Positions 1 to 5,885 are shown, numbered from the stretch's first letter. The stretch: 7,413 bases of DNA from Clostridia bacterium (GCA_017424085.1 JAFPBP010000302.1:1-7413); one strand, 5' to 3'. Notes: generated by a model from the letters alone, not told the origin. Translations and numbers: made by a program.

Positions 1-222
1 ACGGTGACGGGGCTGATCACGGGGCAGGACATCATTTCCCAGCTGCAGGGAAAACCCTTGGGGGACTATCTCATTGTTCCCAACGTCATGCTACGTGACG
101 ATAAATTTCTTGACGACATCTCGGTTCGTGATCTGGAAGCCGCACTGCACGTGAAGGTGCGGGTCTGCGAGAACGGTGCCGAGGGCTTCGCGGATGCGCT
201 GATGCGTTCCGCGCGCCGATAA
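1..222 (+). CDS. DUF512-family protein, C-terminal fragment (start lies outside the window)
   Basis: The frame is open from the first base, so this is the last 73 residues of a longer protein. The visible part begins TVTGLITGQDI and continues through LGDYLIVPNVMLR and FLDDISVRDLE. This pattern is typical of the C-terminal end of DUF512 proteins, a PDZ/radical-SAM-like family often found just upstream of der in Clostridia. The family's biochemical role is not firmly established; an Fe-S or radical-SAM-related function has been suggested from its N-terminal part, which cannot be seen here. The stop codon is 17 bases before der and no terminator lies between them, so the two are probably co-transcribed. 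The family assignment rests on remembered motif similarity and on gene order. Confidence 0.8.
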   Translation, partial: TVTGLITGQDIISQLQGKPLGDYLIVPNVMLRDDKFLDDISVRDLEAALHVKVRVCENGAEGFADALMRSARR

Positions 223-224
223 CG

Positions 225-232
225 AAAGGAGG
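225..232 (+). promoter_or_regulatory. Ribosome binding site of der
   Basis: AAAGGAGG lies 7 bases before the ATG at 240 and directly follows the stop of the upstream gene. It supports that ATG as the der start. Confidence 0.85.
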
Positions 233-239
233 CTGTCCC

Positions 240-1571
240 ATGGCAAATCCCATGGTTGCCGTGGTGGGTCGCCCCAACGTGGGCAAATCCACCCTGTTCA
301 ATAAAATCGTCGGTCAGCGTCTTTCCATCATCGAGGACACCCCCGGCGTGACCCGTGACCGCATCTATTGCGATTCCGAGTGGCGTGGGCGTGCCTTTAC
401 GCTGGTGGATACGGGCGGCATCGAGCCCTATACGGGCAACGAGATCCTGGATCAGATGCGCCGTCAGGCACAGATCGCCATCGATCAGGCGGACGCCGTG
501 ATCTTCGTGACCGATATTAAATCGGGGGTCACCGACGCCGACGTGGAGGTTTCCCGCATGCTGATGAAGGCGGGGAAGAACGTGGTCCTGTGCGTGAACA
601 AGATCGACCGACCCGGGGAGAATCCTCCCGAATTTTATGAATTTTATAACCTCGGCATGGGGGATCCCGTTGCCATTTCGTCCACCCACGGTCTCGGCAT
701 CGGCGACCTTCTGGACGAGGTTTATAAATATCTTCCCGCCCCCGAGGAGGAGGTCGTCGACGAAAAGACCATCCGTGTGGCGCTCATCGGGCGCCCCAAC
801 GTGGGAAAATCCTCGCTGGTCAACTACATTCTGGGCGAAAAGCGCATGATCGTCTCCGATATTCCCGGAACCACCCGTGATGCGGTGGATACCGAGAAGG
901 AGAATCAGTACGGCAAATTCTGCTTTATCGATACGGCGGGCATCCGTCGCAAAAATAAGGTATACGATAACATCGAGCAATACAGCATCGTCCGCTCTTA
1001 TATGGCGATCGACCGTGCCGACGTGGTTCTGATCCTCATCGACGCCTCTCGCGGCGTTACCGATCAGGACGTGAAGATCGCGGGCTTTGCTCACGAACGG
1101 GGAAAAGCCTCCATCATCCTTGTGAATAAATGGGATCTTGTCACCAAAGACGAGCATACCATGGATGAAATGAAGGCGCAGATCAAGGAAGAGCTCAAGT
1201 ATATGTCCTACGCTCCCGTTCTGTTCATTTCCGCAAAAACGGGTCAGCGGGTGGAAAAGCTTTATCCCCTCATCTGCTCCGTGCACGAGCAGCATTCCCG
1301 CCGCATTACCACGGGCGTGCTCAACGATATCCTCGCCGACGCCACCATCCGCGTTCAGCCTCCCTCCGACAAGGGCAAGCGGCTGAAGATCCTGTATATG
1401 ACTCAGGCATCCACCAACCCGCCCTCCTTCGTGATCTTCTGCAACGATGCATCTCTGTTCCATTTTTCCTATCAGCGCTACATCGAGAATCAGATCCGCG
1501 CCGTCTTCGGCTTGGAGGGAACGCCCATCCGTCTCTTTATCCGTGAACGAGGGGAGAATGACGAACGATGA
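240..1571 (+). CDS. der: Ribosome biogenesis GTPase Der (EngA)
   Basis: This is an essential double-GTPase that binds the 50S subunit and acts in its late assembly in the cytoplasm. Its 443 residues fit the family length. G domain 1 shows GRPNVGKST (10-18), TPGVTR with the switch threonine (34-39), DTGG (57-60) and NKID (120-123). G domain 2 repeats the set: GRPNVGKSS (184-192), TTR (211-213), DTAG (231-234), NKWD (296-299) and SAK (331-333). A KH-like C-terminal domain follows from about 352 to 437, with the typical NPPSFVIF segment (393-400). No motif is damaged. The ATG at 240 is preceded by an excellent ribosome binding site and gives a normal N terminus running into the first P-loop. The last codons overlap plsY by four bases (ATGA), implying translational coupling. 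Confidence 0.98.
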   Translation: MANPMVAVVGRPNVGKSTLFNKIVGQRLSIIEDTPGVTRDRIYCDSEWRGRAFTLVDTGGIEPYTGNEILDQMRRQAQIAIDQADAVIFVTDIKSGVTDADVEVSRMLMKAGKNVVLCVNKIDRPGENPPEFYEFYNLGMGDPVAISSTHGLGIGDLLDEVYKYLPAPEEEVVDEKTIRVALIGRPNVGKSSLVNYILGEKRMIVSDIPGTTRDAVDTEKENQYGKFCFIDTAGIRRKNKVYDNIEQYSIVRSYMAIDRADVVLILIDASRGVTDQDVKIAGFAHERGKASIILVNKWDLVTKDEHTMDEMKAQIKEELKYMSYAPVLFISAKTGQRVEKLYPLICSVHEQHSRRITTGVLNDILADATIRVQPPSDKGKRLKILYMTQASTNPPSFVIFCNDASLFHFSYQRYIENQIRAVFGLEGTPIRLFIRERGENDER

Positions 1572-2218
1572 AATGGTTGCTTCTTGCGCTGACCTTTTTG
1601 GTCGGATATCTGGTGGGCAGCGTCAATCTGTCGCTGGTGGTCACCAAATACATCGGTAAGATCGATATTTATTCCGTAGGCAGCGGCAATGCGGGCGGCA
1701 CCAATGTGGCTCGCTCCATGGGGCTCGGCTGGGGCATCAGCGTGATGGCTGCCGAGATCGCCAAAAGCATGGTCTTCGGCTGCATCGCAAAATACCTCTT
1801 CCCGGGCGATCTGTTCGGCTTGGGTGAGGTGGGCATGTGCCTGAGCGGCGTGGTCTGCGTGGCAGGGTGCCTCGTGGGGAATTTCTTCCCCTGCCTTGCT
1901 CATTTCCGCGGCGGCAAGGGCGTTTCGGTCATGGGCGGCTTGCTCATCGTCCTCGACCCCCGCATTTTCCTCATCGTGCTGGGGACCTTCCTTTTGATTT
2001 TGCTCTGCTTCCGCATGGTTTCCCTTTCGTCTCTCATCTGCGGGATCGTCATTCCCGTCTGCGTGGCGCTGTTCTATCAGCCCCAAGAGGGATGGATCCT
2101 GCTGACGGTGGTGGTGGCTCTCATGTGCGCCTCGGTCTGGGCGCGCCATTGGGGCAACATCTGCCGCATCGTCCAAGGAACCGAGCGAAAGATCTCCCTG
2201 GGAAAGAAAAAGAAATAA
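1568..2218 (+). CDS. plsY: Acyl-phosphate:glycerol-3-phosphate acyltransferase PlsY
   Basis: PlsY is an integral membrane enzyme that moves an acyl group from acyl-phosphate to glycerol-3-phosphate. This makes lysophosphatidic acid, the first step of phospholipid synthesis in most Gram-positives. The 216 residues are mostly hydrophobic. The three family motifs are visible: GSGNAGGTN (38-46), GNFFPCLAHFRGGKGV (104-119) and RHWGNICRIVQGTERK (193-208). The C terminus is a lysine-rich tail. The second motif usually starts Gly-His; here it is Gly-Asn (N105), and the usual Lys before GGKGV is Arg114. The ATG overlaps the der stop (ATGA), with a GGGGAG sequence 11 bases upstream, so translation is probably coupled to der. 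A strong terminator follows, so gpsA, which sometimes comes next, is not part of this operon. Confidence 0.95.
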   Translation: MKWLLLALTFLVGYLVGSVNLSLVVTKYIGKIDIYSVGSGNAGGTNVARSMGLGWGISVMAAEIAKSMVFGCIAKYLFPGDLFGLGEVGMCLSGVVCVAGCLVGNFFPCLAHFRGGKGVSVMGGLLIVLDPRIFLIVLGTFLLILLCFRMVSLSSLICGIVIPVCVALFYQPQEGWILLTVVVALMCASVWARHWGNICRIVQGTERKISLGKKKK

Positions 2219-2224
2219 TTCCAC

Positions 2225-2260
2225 GGCGGTGCGTCTCACGATGCACCGCCTTGATTTTTT
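2225..2260 (+). terminator. Intrinsic terminator of the DUF512-der-plsY operon
   Basis: GGCGGTGC (2225-2232) pairs with GCACCGCC (2243-2250). Three further pairs inside, one of them G-U, leave the tetraloop TCAC. The stem is followed by TTGATTTTTT. It begins 7 bases after the plsY stop. Confidence 0.93.
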
Positions 2261-2305
2261 ACTTAAAAAGTTTACAAAAAAGCCATAAATGCCCCCCCCT
2301 GAATC

Positions 2306-2334
2306 TTGACAAAAGTGTGTCTCTATGATATAAT
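2306..2334 (+). promoter_or_regulatory. Consensus sigma-A promoter of the 289-residue orphan gene
   Basis: TTGACA (2306-2311) and TATAAT (2329-2334) are both perfect and separated by 17 bases. A TGA just before the -10 makes it an extended -10 element. Transcription should start near 2341, giving a leader of only about 20 bases. A run of eight C residues (2292-2299) lies just upstream of the -35. Confidence 0.92.
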
Positions 2335-2347
2335 GAAATTATCAAAC

Positions 2348-2355
2348 AAGGAGGT
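2348..2355 (+). promoter_or_regulatory. Ribosome binding site of the orphan membrane protein
   Basis: AAGGAGGT is a near-perfect Shine-Dalgarno sequence, 6 bases before the ATG at 2362. It fixes the start and, with the consensus promoter, suggests good expression. Confidence 0.9.
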
Positions 2356-2361
2356 AAGCAT

Positions 2362-3231
2362 ATGAACGCAAGACTTGGATTACGAATCGCCACCTTTGCC
2401 GTGGCGTTGGCGGTGGGATTGCTGATTCTTTCTTTCATGTTTTTGTCCGGATACCGAGGACCGCAGTATACCGTGTCTCGCTCGGGGACGTCTCTCTATT
2501 GCGTGGCTGAGTCTCCCCGCGAGGATATGTATATTTCCCATCGCCCGCAACCCGTGGCTTCGGTTTCCGAATTGCGCCGCATGGTTTTGAGCGGGCGGAT
2601 GCCTGCCCTTCCGTTGGATACGCTTCGCTACGCCTGTCGGGATGCCGAGGGTGCCAAGGTTGAGATCGTGGACGTGGGGATGGGAATGACGCCCACCCTT
2701 CCCTCCTCCGTGGAGGCGAAAAACGTGGTGCTTTGGTCGGATCGTTATACGGCAGAGCTTTGCGACGCCGCGGGGACCGAGATCGGCACCTTCGAGTGCA
2801 TGACCGAGGAACGGTTCTCTTCGGATCTGAGATCCGCGTTGGGTTCCGACGCCACCTTTGCGGATCTGGTGGAGTCGTATTCGTTTGCCTCGGATTCCTC
2901 CGTGCGCGTGCTTCGCTCGGCAGGGAAGACCCTTCTTGTGGTGGAGGGCACAGACGGCGACGGCGCCGTGATCTTCGGGCAACAGATGGGCTCCTTCTTC
3001 AAATATACCCTCAATCAATCGGTCTCCGACGGTGTCCTGCGCGCGTTGGGCGTGGTTCCCTGCTTTTTGCCGCAAGCCGTCCTGTGCTTCGGCGCGTATG
3101 CGCTTCTGTGCGCCTGGCTCGTGTTCGGCAACGATCCCGTCAAGCGCGCCCTGTTCCGGCTCTTTTCCAAAAAAAGCTTCGGACAAGGCTTTGCAAACCT
3201 GACCCGAACGAACTTCCAAATTGTGCTTTGA
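2362..3231 (+). CDS. Hypothetical protein with two predicted membrane segments and a large middle domain
   Basis: I do not recognise this 289-residue protein. It has a short basic N terminus (MNARLGLR), then a hydrophobic segment at about 9-29, which could be a signal anchor. A long polar region spans about 30-228. A second hydrophobic segment lies at about 231-255, followed by a basic tail of about 34 residues with many Lys and Arg. The simplest topology is both ends in the cytoplasm and the middle domain outside. That domain holds four cysteines (47, 92, 134, 146) and two weakly similar strand-rich stretches, LWSDRYTAELCDAAGTEIGTF and LLVVEGTDGDGAVIFG-like. No catalytic motif is visible. 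The gene stands alone between two terminators with its own consensus promoter, so neighbours give no clue. Start choice is firm because of the ribosome binding site. The reading frame is well supported; the function is unknown. Confidence 0.85.
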   Translation: MNARLGLRIATFAVALAVGLLILSFMFLSGYRGPQYTVSRSGTSLYCVAESPREDMYISHRPQPVASVSELRRMVLSGRMPALPLDTLRYACRDAEGAKVEIVDVGMGMTPTLPSSVEAKNVVLWSDRYTAELCDAAGTEIGTFECMTEERFSSDLRSALGSDATFADLVESYSFASDSSVRVLRSAGKTLLVVEGTDGDGAVIFGQQMGSFFKYTLNQSVSDGVLRALGVVPCFLPQAVLCFGAYALLCAWLVFGNDPVKRALFRLFSKKSFGQGFANLTRTNFQIVL

Positions 3232-3237
3232 CCTTTT

Positions 3238-3267
3238 CCGAGAGTGCGTTGCGCTCTCGGTTTTTTT
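3238..3267 (+). terminator. Intrinsic terminator of the orphan membrane-protein gene
   Basis: CCGAGAG (3238-3244) pairs with CTCTCGG (3254-3260). The stem extends inward by three pairs, one G-U, to a GTT loop. Seven T residues follow (3261-3267). It begins 7 bases after the stop. Confidence 0.93.
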
Positions 3268-3380
3268 GTGTTTTTACGAGAAAAACTTGTATTTTTGTGC
3301 TTTATTTCGGGTTTGTTTTGTTTATGAGAGAGGCAAGTGTGGGAAAACATGGAATTTTGTGAGATATTTTTTCCCTTCTC

Positions 3381-3409
3381 TTGACAGGGGCGGCGTTTCG
3401 TGGTATACT
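3381..3409 (+). promoter_or_regulatory. Sigma-A promoter of the GH36-like gene
   Basis: TTGACA (3381-3386) and TATACT (3404-3409) are separated by 17 bases, with TGG giving an extended -10. The sequence upstream (3268-3380) is T-rich and holds no gene I can support. Expected start of transcription is near 3416, so the leader is under 20 bases. I see no operator palindrome at this promoter. Confidence 0.9.
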
Positions 3410-3433
3410 GAAAAAAAATCGTGAGGTGCCGTG

Positions 3434-5107
3434 ATGAATCGCTATTTTGTCCAAGACGGAATTCTGACCGTGGAGAACGATCTGTTTTCCACCACCTTTT
3501 CGGGGGTTGCTTCGGCGTCGTCCCGCCCCGTGACCGATTGCCTTTCGGTCCCCTATCTGGAAATTACCGCCGAAAAGATCGATGGATCTAAAGGATGCTA
3601 CTGCCTCTGGGAGGATCTTCCCGTCGTCCGGATGCCCGAATACCGCGAAGAGACTCTCCTGACGCTGGAAGGAGAGCATTGGATCATCCGCAATGTCAAG
3701 CTTGCCGCCTTCACCGATGAAAACGACACCCTCACCGAGGAGGGGCGCGCCCATCTGTTCCAGCGCAATCTGAAGCCCCGCACGGGGGAGATTTTCTTCT
3801 TTGAAGATCCCGAAACCGACCGCGCCCTGGTGATCGTCTCCGAGGCGCCCGATTTTCAGACCACCACCCTTACCGTCAAAAAGGGCGCCGTGATGGTGGA
3901 AAACGGCGGAAACGGCTTGATGCTTGGCTTCTGCAAGCGGGGCGAATGCGAGGCTTTGTGCCGCAATTATTGCCGCCACGCCATGAACCGCACCACCCTG
4001 GAGACCATGTCCAACACCTGGGGCGACCGCAACAGCACGGCACGGGTCCGTCTGGATTTCGTCCTGCGGGAGGTGGACGCGGCAGAGGATATGGGCGTGG
4101 ATATCGTGCAGATCGACGATGGCTGGCAGCTGGGAAGCACCGCCACCTGTCCTCGGGACGAAAAGCGCCGCCGCATTTTCGCGGGAGATTATTGGCTCCA
4201 CGATCCCGACCGTTTCCCCGAGGGGCTTGCCCCCGTTTCTGCGGCTGCCGCCGAAAAGGGTATCAAGGTGGGCATGTGGTTCGCCCCCGACAGCCACGAT
4301 GATTTCGCTCTGCTGGAGCGGGATATCGCGGTCCTTCGCAAGGCGTATTTTGAATGGGGCATCCGCTTCTTCAAGCTGGATATGTATTGGGTCTCCACGC
4401 CCACGGAGCAGCACGCCATGCTTCGCCTTCTGAAGGCGATCTACGAGTTCGGGGATGACGTTTCGGTTCAGATGGACGTGACCCGCAACCTGCGCCTGAA
4501 CTATCTGTGCGGACGGGAATACGGTACGGTCTTCGTGGAAAACCGCTATACCTACACCGCCAACTCCTTCCCCCACCGCATCCTTCGCAACCTCTGGACC
4601 ATCGGGCGTTACCTTCCCGCCTCCCGCTTCCAGTTCGAGCTGATCAATCCCGATCTGTATTCCGAAAAGTATCGTCCCGAGGATCCCTTTGCGCCTCAGA
4701 AATACGATATGGATTACCTCTTTGCCTCGGTCATGCTCTCCAACCCCCTCTTCTGGATGGAGATGCAGTTTTTGGCACGGGAGCGGCGGGATCAGCTGAA
4801 GCGGGTCATGCCGCAATGGAAAAAGCACCGTCAAGCCCTGGCGACGGGGGACGTGATGCCCATCGGCGATCTTCCCACGGGACGGAGCTTTACGGGCTTC
4901 TGCGTTTCGGCGGGCGAAAAAGCGGAATATCTGCTCCTCTTCCGTGAGGTGACCGACGGCGACACTTTTGAATTTTCCGCCCCCGTCAACGGCGGCACCC
5001 CCGAGATTTTGGCATCCAACGGCACCGTTTCCGTAGAATTGTCCCGCGGAACCGTCCGCGCCACCTTCTCCAAGCCCCGTTGTTATGCGTTTGTTAAAAT
5101 CAACTGA
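3434..5107 (+). CDS. Glycoside hydrolase family 36-like protein (putative alpha-galactosidase)
   Basis: This is a probable cytoplasmic retaining alpha-galactosidase-type enzyme; no signal peptide is present. Its 557 residues match the compact GH36 form known from Thermotoga GalA. An N-terminal beta-rich domain (about 1-180) precedes a TIM barrel with VDIVQIDDGWQ (222-232), FPEGLAPV (261-268), KGIKVGMWFAP (275-285) and FFKLDMYW (312-319). Asp316 is the expected nucleophile. A small C-terminal beta domain starts near 475. The expected acid/base aspartate is not obvious: that region reads TVFVENRYT (365-373), leaving Glu369 or Asn370 at the position. Substrate is therefore uncertain. ATG 3434 is preferred over GTG 3431 because GAGGTG (3423-3428) lies 5 bases before it. 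The gene has its own promoter and following hairpin and no transporter or sugar regulator beside it, so its sugar source cannot be inferred from context. Confidence 0.85.
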   Translation: MNRYFVQDGILTVENDLFSTTFSGVASASSRPVTDCLSVPYLEITAEKIDGSKGCYCLWEDLPVVRMPEYREETLLTLEGEHWIIRNVKLAAFTDENDTLTEEGRAHLFQRNLKPRTGEIFFFEDPETDRALVIVSEAPDFQTTTLTVKKGAVMVENGGNGLMLGFCKRGECEALCRNYCRHAMNRTTLETMSNTWGDRNSTARVRLDFVLREVDAAEDMGVDIVQIDDGWQLGSTATCPRDEKRRRIFAGDYWLHDPDRFPEGLAPVSAAAAEKGIKVGMWFAPDSHDDFALLERDIAVLRKAYFEWGIRFFKLDMYWVSTPTEQHAMLRLLKAIYEFGDDVSVQMDVTRNLRLNYLCGREYGTVFVENRYTYTANSFPHRILRNLWTIGRYLPASRFQFELINPDLYSEKYRPEDPFAPQKYDMDYLFASVMLSNPLFWMEMQFLARERRDQLKRVMPQWKKHRQALATGDVMPIGDLPTGRSFTGFCVSAGEKAEYLLLFREVTDGDTFEFSAPVNGGTPEILASNGTVSVELSRGTVRATFSKPRCYAFVKIN

Positions 5108-5162
5108 GAACCTCTTTGATCGCTCCCTTGGCTTTTACAAGTCCCATAACGAAGCTTTAGAA

Positions 5163-5210
5163 AAAGGCACTTATGATAACGAAAAAATCGTTTGTCATAA
5201 GTGCTTTTCC
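5163..5210 (+). terminator. Long hairpin, probable terminator after the GH36-like gene
   Basis: GCACTTATGA (5167-5176) pairs perfectly with TCATAAGTGC (5195-5204). Outer A-T pairs (5163-5165 with 5206-5208) and inner pairs with one bulged T lengthen it, leaving an A5 loop. The descending side runs into TTTTCCTTT, a weak T tract, while the left flank is A-rich. It could therefore work as a terminator in either direction. It lies about 55 bases after the stop; I see nothing in 5108-5160. Confidence 0.7.
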
Positions 5211-5225
5211 TTTATGCAGGGTTTG

Positions 5226-5390
5226 TATGAATTGACGCGTTGCGTCATGAATAGAATCCGATTGGCTTCATGATTTGAAAACTGCGTTTTCATGAATTGA
5301 ATTGCCCCATTTTAATGCCGTAGGCAATTCGTGCACGTCGGTACAAATCATGGCGCAAGCCAATTTATGCCCATCAGGGCAATTCATTAT
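5226..5390. repeat. Array of short hairpins joined by CATGAATTG-type linkers
   Basis: Four near-identical 9-base linkers occur at 5226 (TATGAATTG), 5246 (CATGAATAG), 5269 (CATGATTTG) and 5291 (CATGAATTG), a spacing of 20-23 bases. Each introduces a hairpin of unrelated sequence: GACGC/GCGTC (5234-5246, loop GTT), GAATCC/GGCTTC with one mismatch (5254-5269, loop GATT), GAAAAC/GTTTTC (5277-5291, loop TGC), and GAATTGCC/GGCAATTC (5299-5330, 16-base loop). Two more follow: TGGC-GCAA-GCCA (5351-5362), flanked by AAAT/ATTT, and TGCCC-ATCA-GGGCA (5368-5381), then AATTCATTATA. Arms change while pairing is kept, which suggests that structure, not sequence, is conserved. No protein is evident on either strand. 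It may be a mobile or dispersed non-coding repeat, or part of a transcript end. Function unknown. Confidence 0.75.
5298..5386. repeat. Longer inverted repeat overlapping the hairpin array
   Basis: TGAATTGCCC (5298-5307) is a perfect 10-base reverse complement of GGGCAATTCA (5377-5386). The left arm can instead pair with the closer GGCAATTC at 5323-5330, so two mutually exclusive folds are possible. Confidence 0.7.
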
Positions 5391-5401
5391 AGGGGAGCGG
5401 C

Positions 5402-5409
5402 TTTTTTTT
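5402..5409 (+). other. T8 tract at the end of the structured region
   Basis: Eight T residues follow GGGGAGCGGC, 33 bases upstream of the -35 of the metal operon. This could be the tail of a terminator for transcripts crossing the hairpin array, but I find no clean GC-rich stem ending exactly here. The tract is visible; its role is inference. Confidence 0.4.
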
Positions 5410-5441
5410 GTTACGAAAGGGTGAATTCCGTCGAACGTCCC

Positions 5442-5469
5442 TTGACAAATTTGAAAAAATGAGTATAAT
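5442..5469 (+). promoter_or_regulatory. Sigma-A promoter of the metal-resistance operon
   Basis: TTGACA (5442-5447) and TATAAT (5464-5469) are both perfect but separated by 16 bases, one less than optimal. Transcription should begin near 5476, inside the operator palindrome. Confidence 0.9.
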
Positions 5470-5497
5470 ATCATTTGAACAATCATTCAAATGATAT
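5468..5497 (+). promoter_or_regulatory. Perfect 12-6-12 palindromic operator for the ArsR/SmtB repressor
   Basis: ATATCATTTGAA (5468-5479) is the exact reverse complement of TTCAAATGATAT (5486-5497), with CAATCA between. The core TGAACA-AT-CATTCA resembles the TGAACA-N2-TATTCA pattern known for SmtB/ZiaR/CadC-type sensors. It overlaps the end of the -10 and the expected start point, so bound repressor would block RNA polymerase. Its downstream arm ends just before the ribosome binding site. Autoregulation is inferred from position. Confidence 0.9.
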
Positions 5498-5502
5498 GGA
5501 GG
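5498..5502 (+). promoter_or_regulatory. Ribosome binding site that fixes the repressor start
   Basis: GGAGG lies 5 bases before the ATG at 5508. An in-frame TTG at 5475 would put the start inside the operator and upstream of this site, so 5508 is preferred. Confidence 0.88.
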
Positions 5503-5507
5503 ACTCT

Positions 5508-5873
5508 ATGACTCATTCGGATCAACTTCCCGAAACCTGTGAATATATGCACGCCCATCCCGAGCTGATCGGTCGGGTGCGGGAGCAGATGCCCGACGAG
5601 GAGACCCTGTACGATCTGGCAGAGCTTTACAAGGTGTTTGGGGACAGCACGCGCATCAAGATGCTCTACGTGTTGTTCGAGGCGGAAATGTGCGTCTGTG
5701 ACCTTGCCCAATGCCTGAATATGACCACCTCCGCCATTTCCCATCAGCTGCGGGTGCTGAAGCAATCGCGGCTGGTAAAATTCCGTCGGGAAGGGAAGAC
5801 CGTGTTTTATTCTCTCGCCGACGATCACGTTCGCACCATCATCGACCAAGGTATGAATCACATTGAAGAATAA
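5508..5873 (+). CDS. ArsR/SmtB-family metal-sensing repressor, CadC-like
   Basis: This is a homodimeric winged-helix repressor expected to leave DNA when it binds Zn, Cd or Pb. The 121 residues contain the DNA-recognition helix region TTSAISHQLRVLKQSRLV (73-90) and the wing FRREGKTVFYSL (92-103). The alpha-3 motif CVC (62-64) supplies two cysteines equivalent to Cys58 and Cys60 of staphylococcal CadC. N-terminal Cys11 matches CadC Cys7, but the equivalent of CadC Cys11 is His15, followed by His17. The alpha-5 zinc site of CadC (Asp101, His103, His114, Glu117) appears complete as Asp105, His107, His118 and Glu121. The alignment is by eye from memory. The gene heads the operon behind its own operator; its stop overlaps the ribosome binding site of the HMA gene. 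The metal preference is uncertain because of the Cys-to-His change. Confidence 0.94.
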   Translation: MTHSDQLPETCEYMHAHPELIGRVREQMPDEETLYDLAELYKVFGDSTRIKMLYVLFEAEMCVCDLAQCLNMTTSAISHQLRVLKQSRLVKFRREGKTVFYSLADDHVRTIIDQGMNHIEE

Positions 5874-5885
5874 AGGAGATTACGT

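Noticed and set aside
66..1463. 465-codon open frame on the minus strand
   Set aside because: It lies exactly opposite der, whose motifs are all intact. Such antisense frames arise from the G/C-rich third positions of the real gene. No ribosome binding site or recognisable domain was seen.
1837..2328. 163-codon plus-strand frame within and beyond plsY
   Set aside because: It overlaps plsY in another frame, is rich in Pro and Arg, and reads through the terminator. plsY motifs are intact in the chosen frame.
3302..4834. 510-codon open frame on the minus strand
   Set aside because: It is opposite the GH36-like gene and runs across that gene's promoter. The composition is histidine- and glycine-rich, typical of an antisense shadow.
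5085..5273. 62-codon plus-strand frame overlapping the end of the GH36-like gene
   Set aside because: It starts inside that gene, crosses the long terminator hairpin and enters the hairpin array. No start signal is seen.
5226..5390. CRISPR array
   Set aside because: The linkers are only about 9 bases, with 20-23 base spacing, and the intervening sequences are self-complementary. No cas genes are present.
5226..5469. Riboswitch or attenuator controlling the metal operon
   Set aside because: The operon promoter lies downstream of the array, so the array is not in its leader. Control is better explained by the operator palindrome.
5268..5486. 72-codon minus-strand frame across the hairpin array
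   Set aside because: It crosses palindromes and the operator, shows no ribosome binding site and no family resemblance I can support. The hairpins explain the sequence better.
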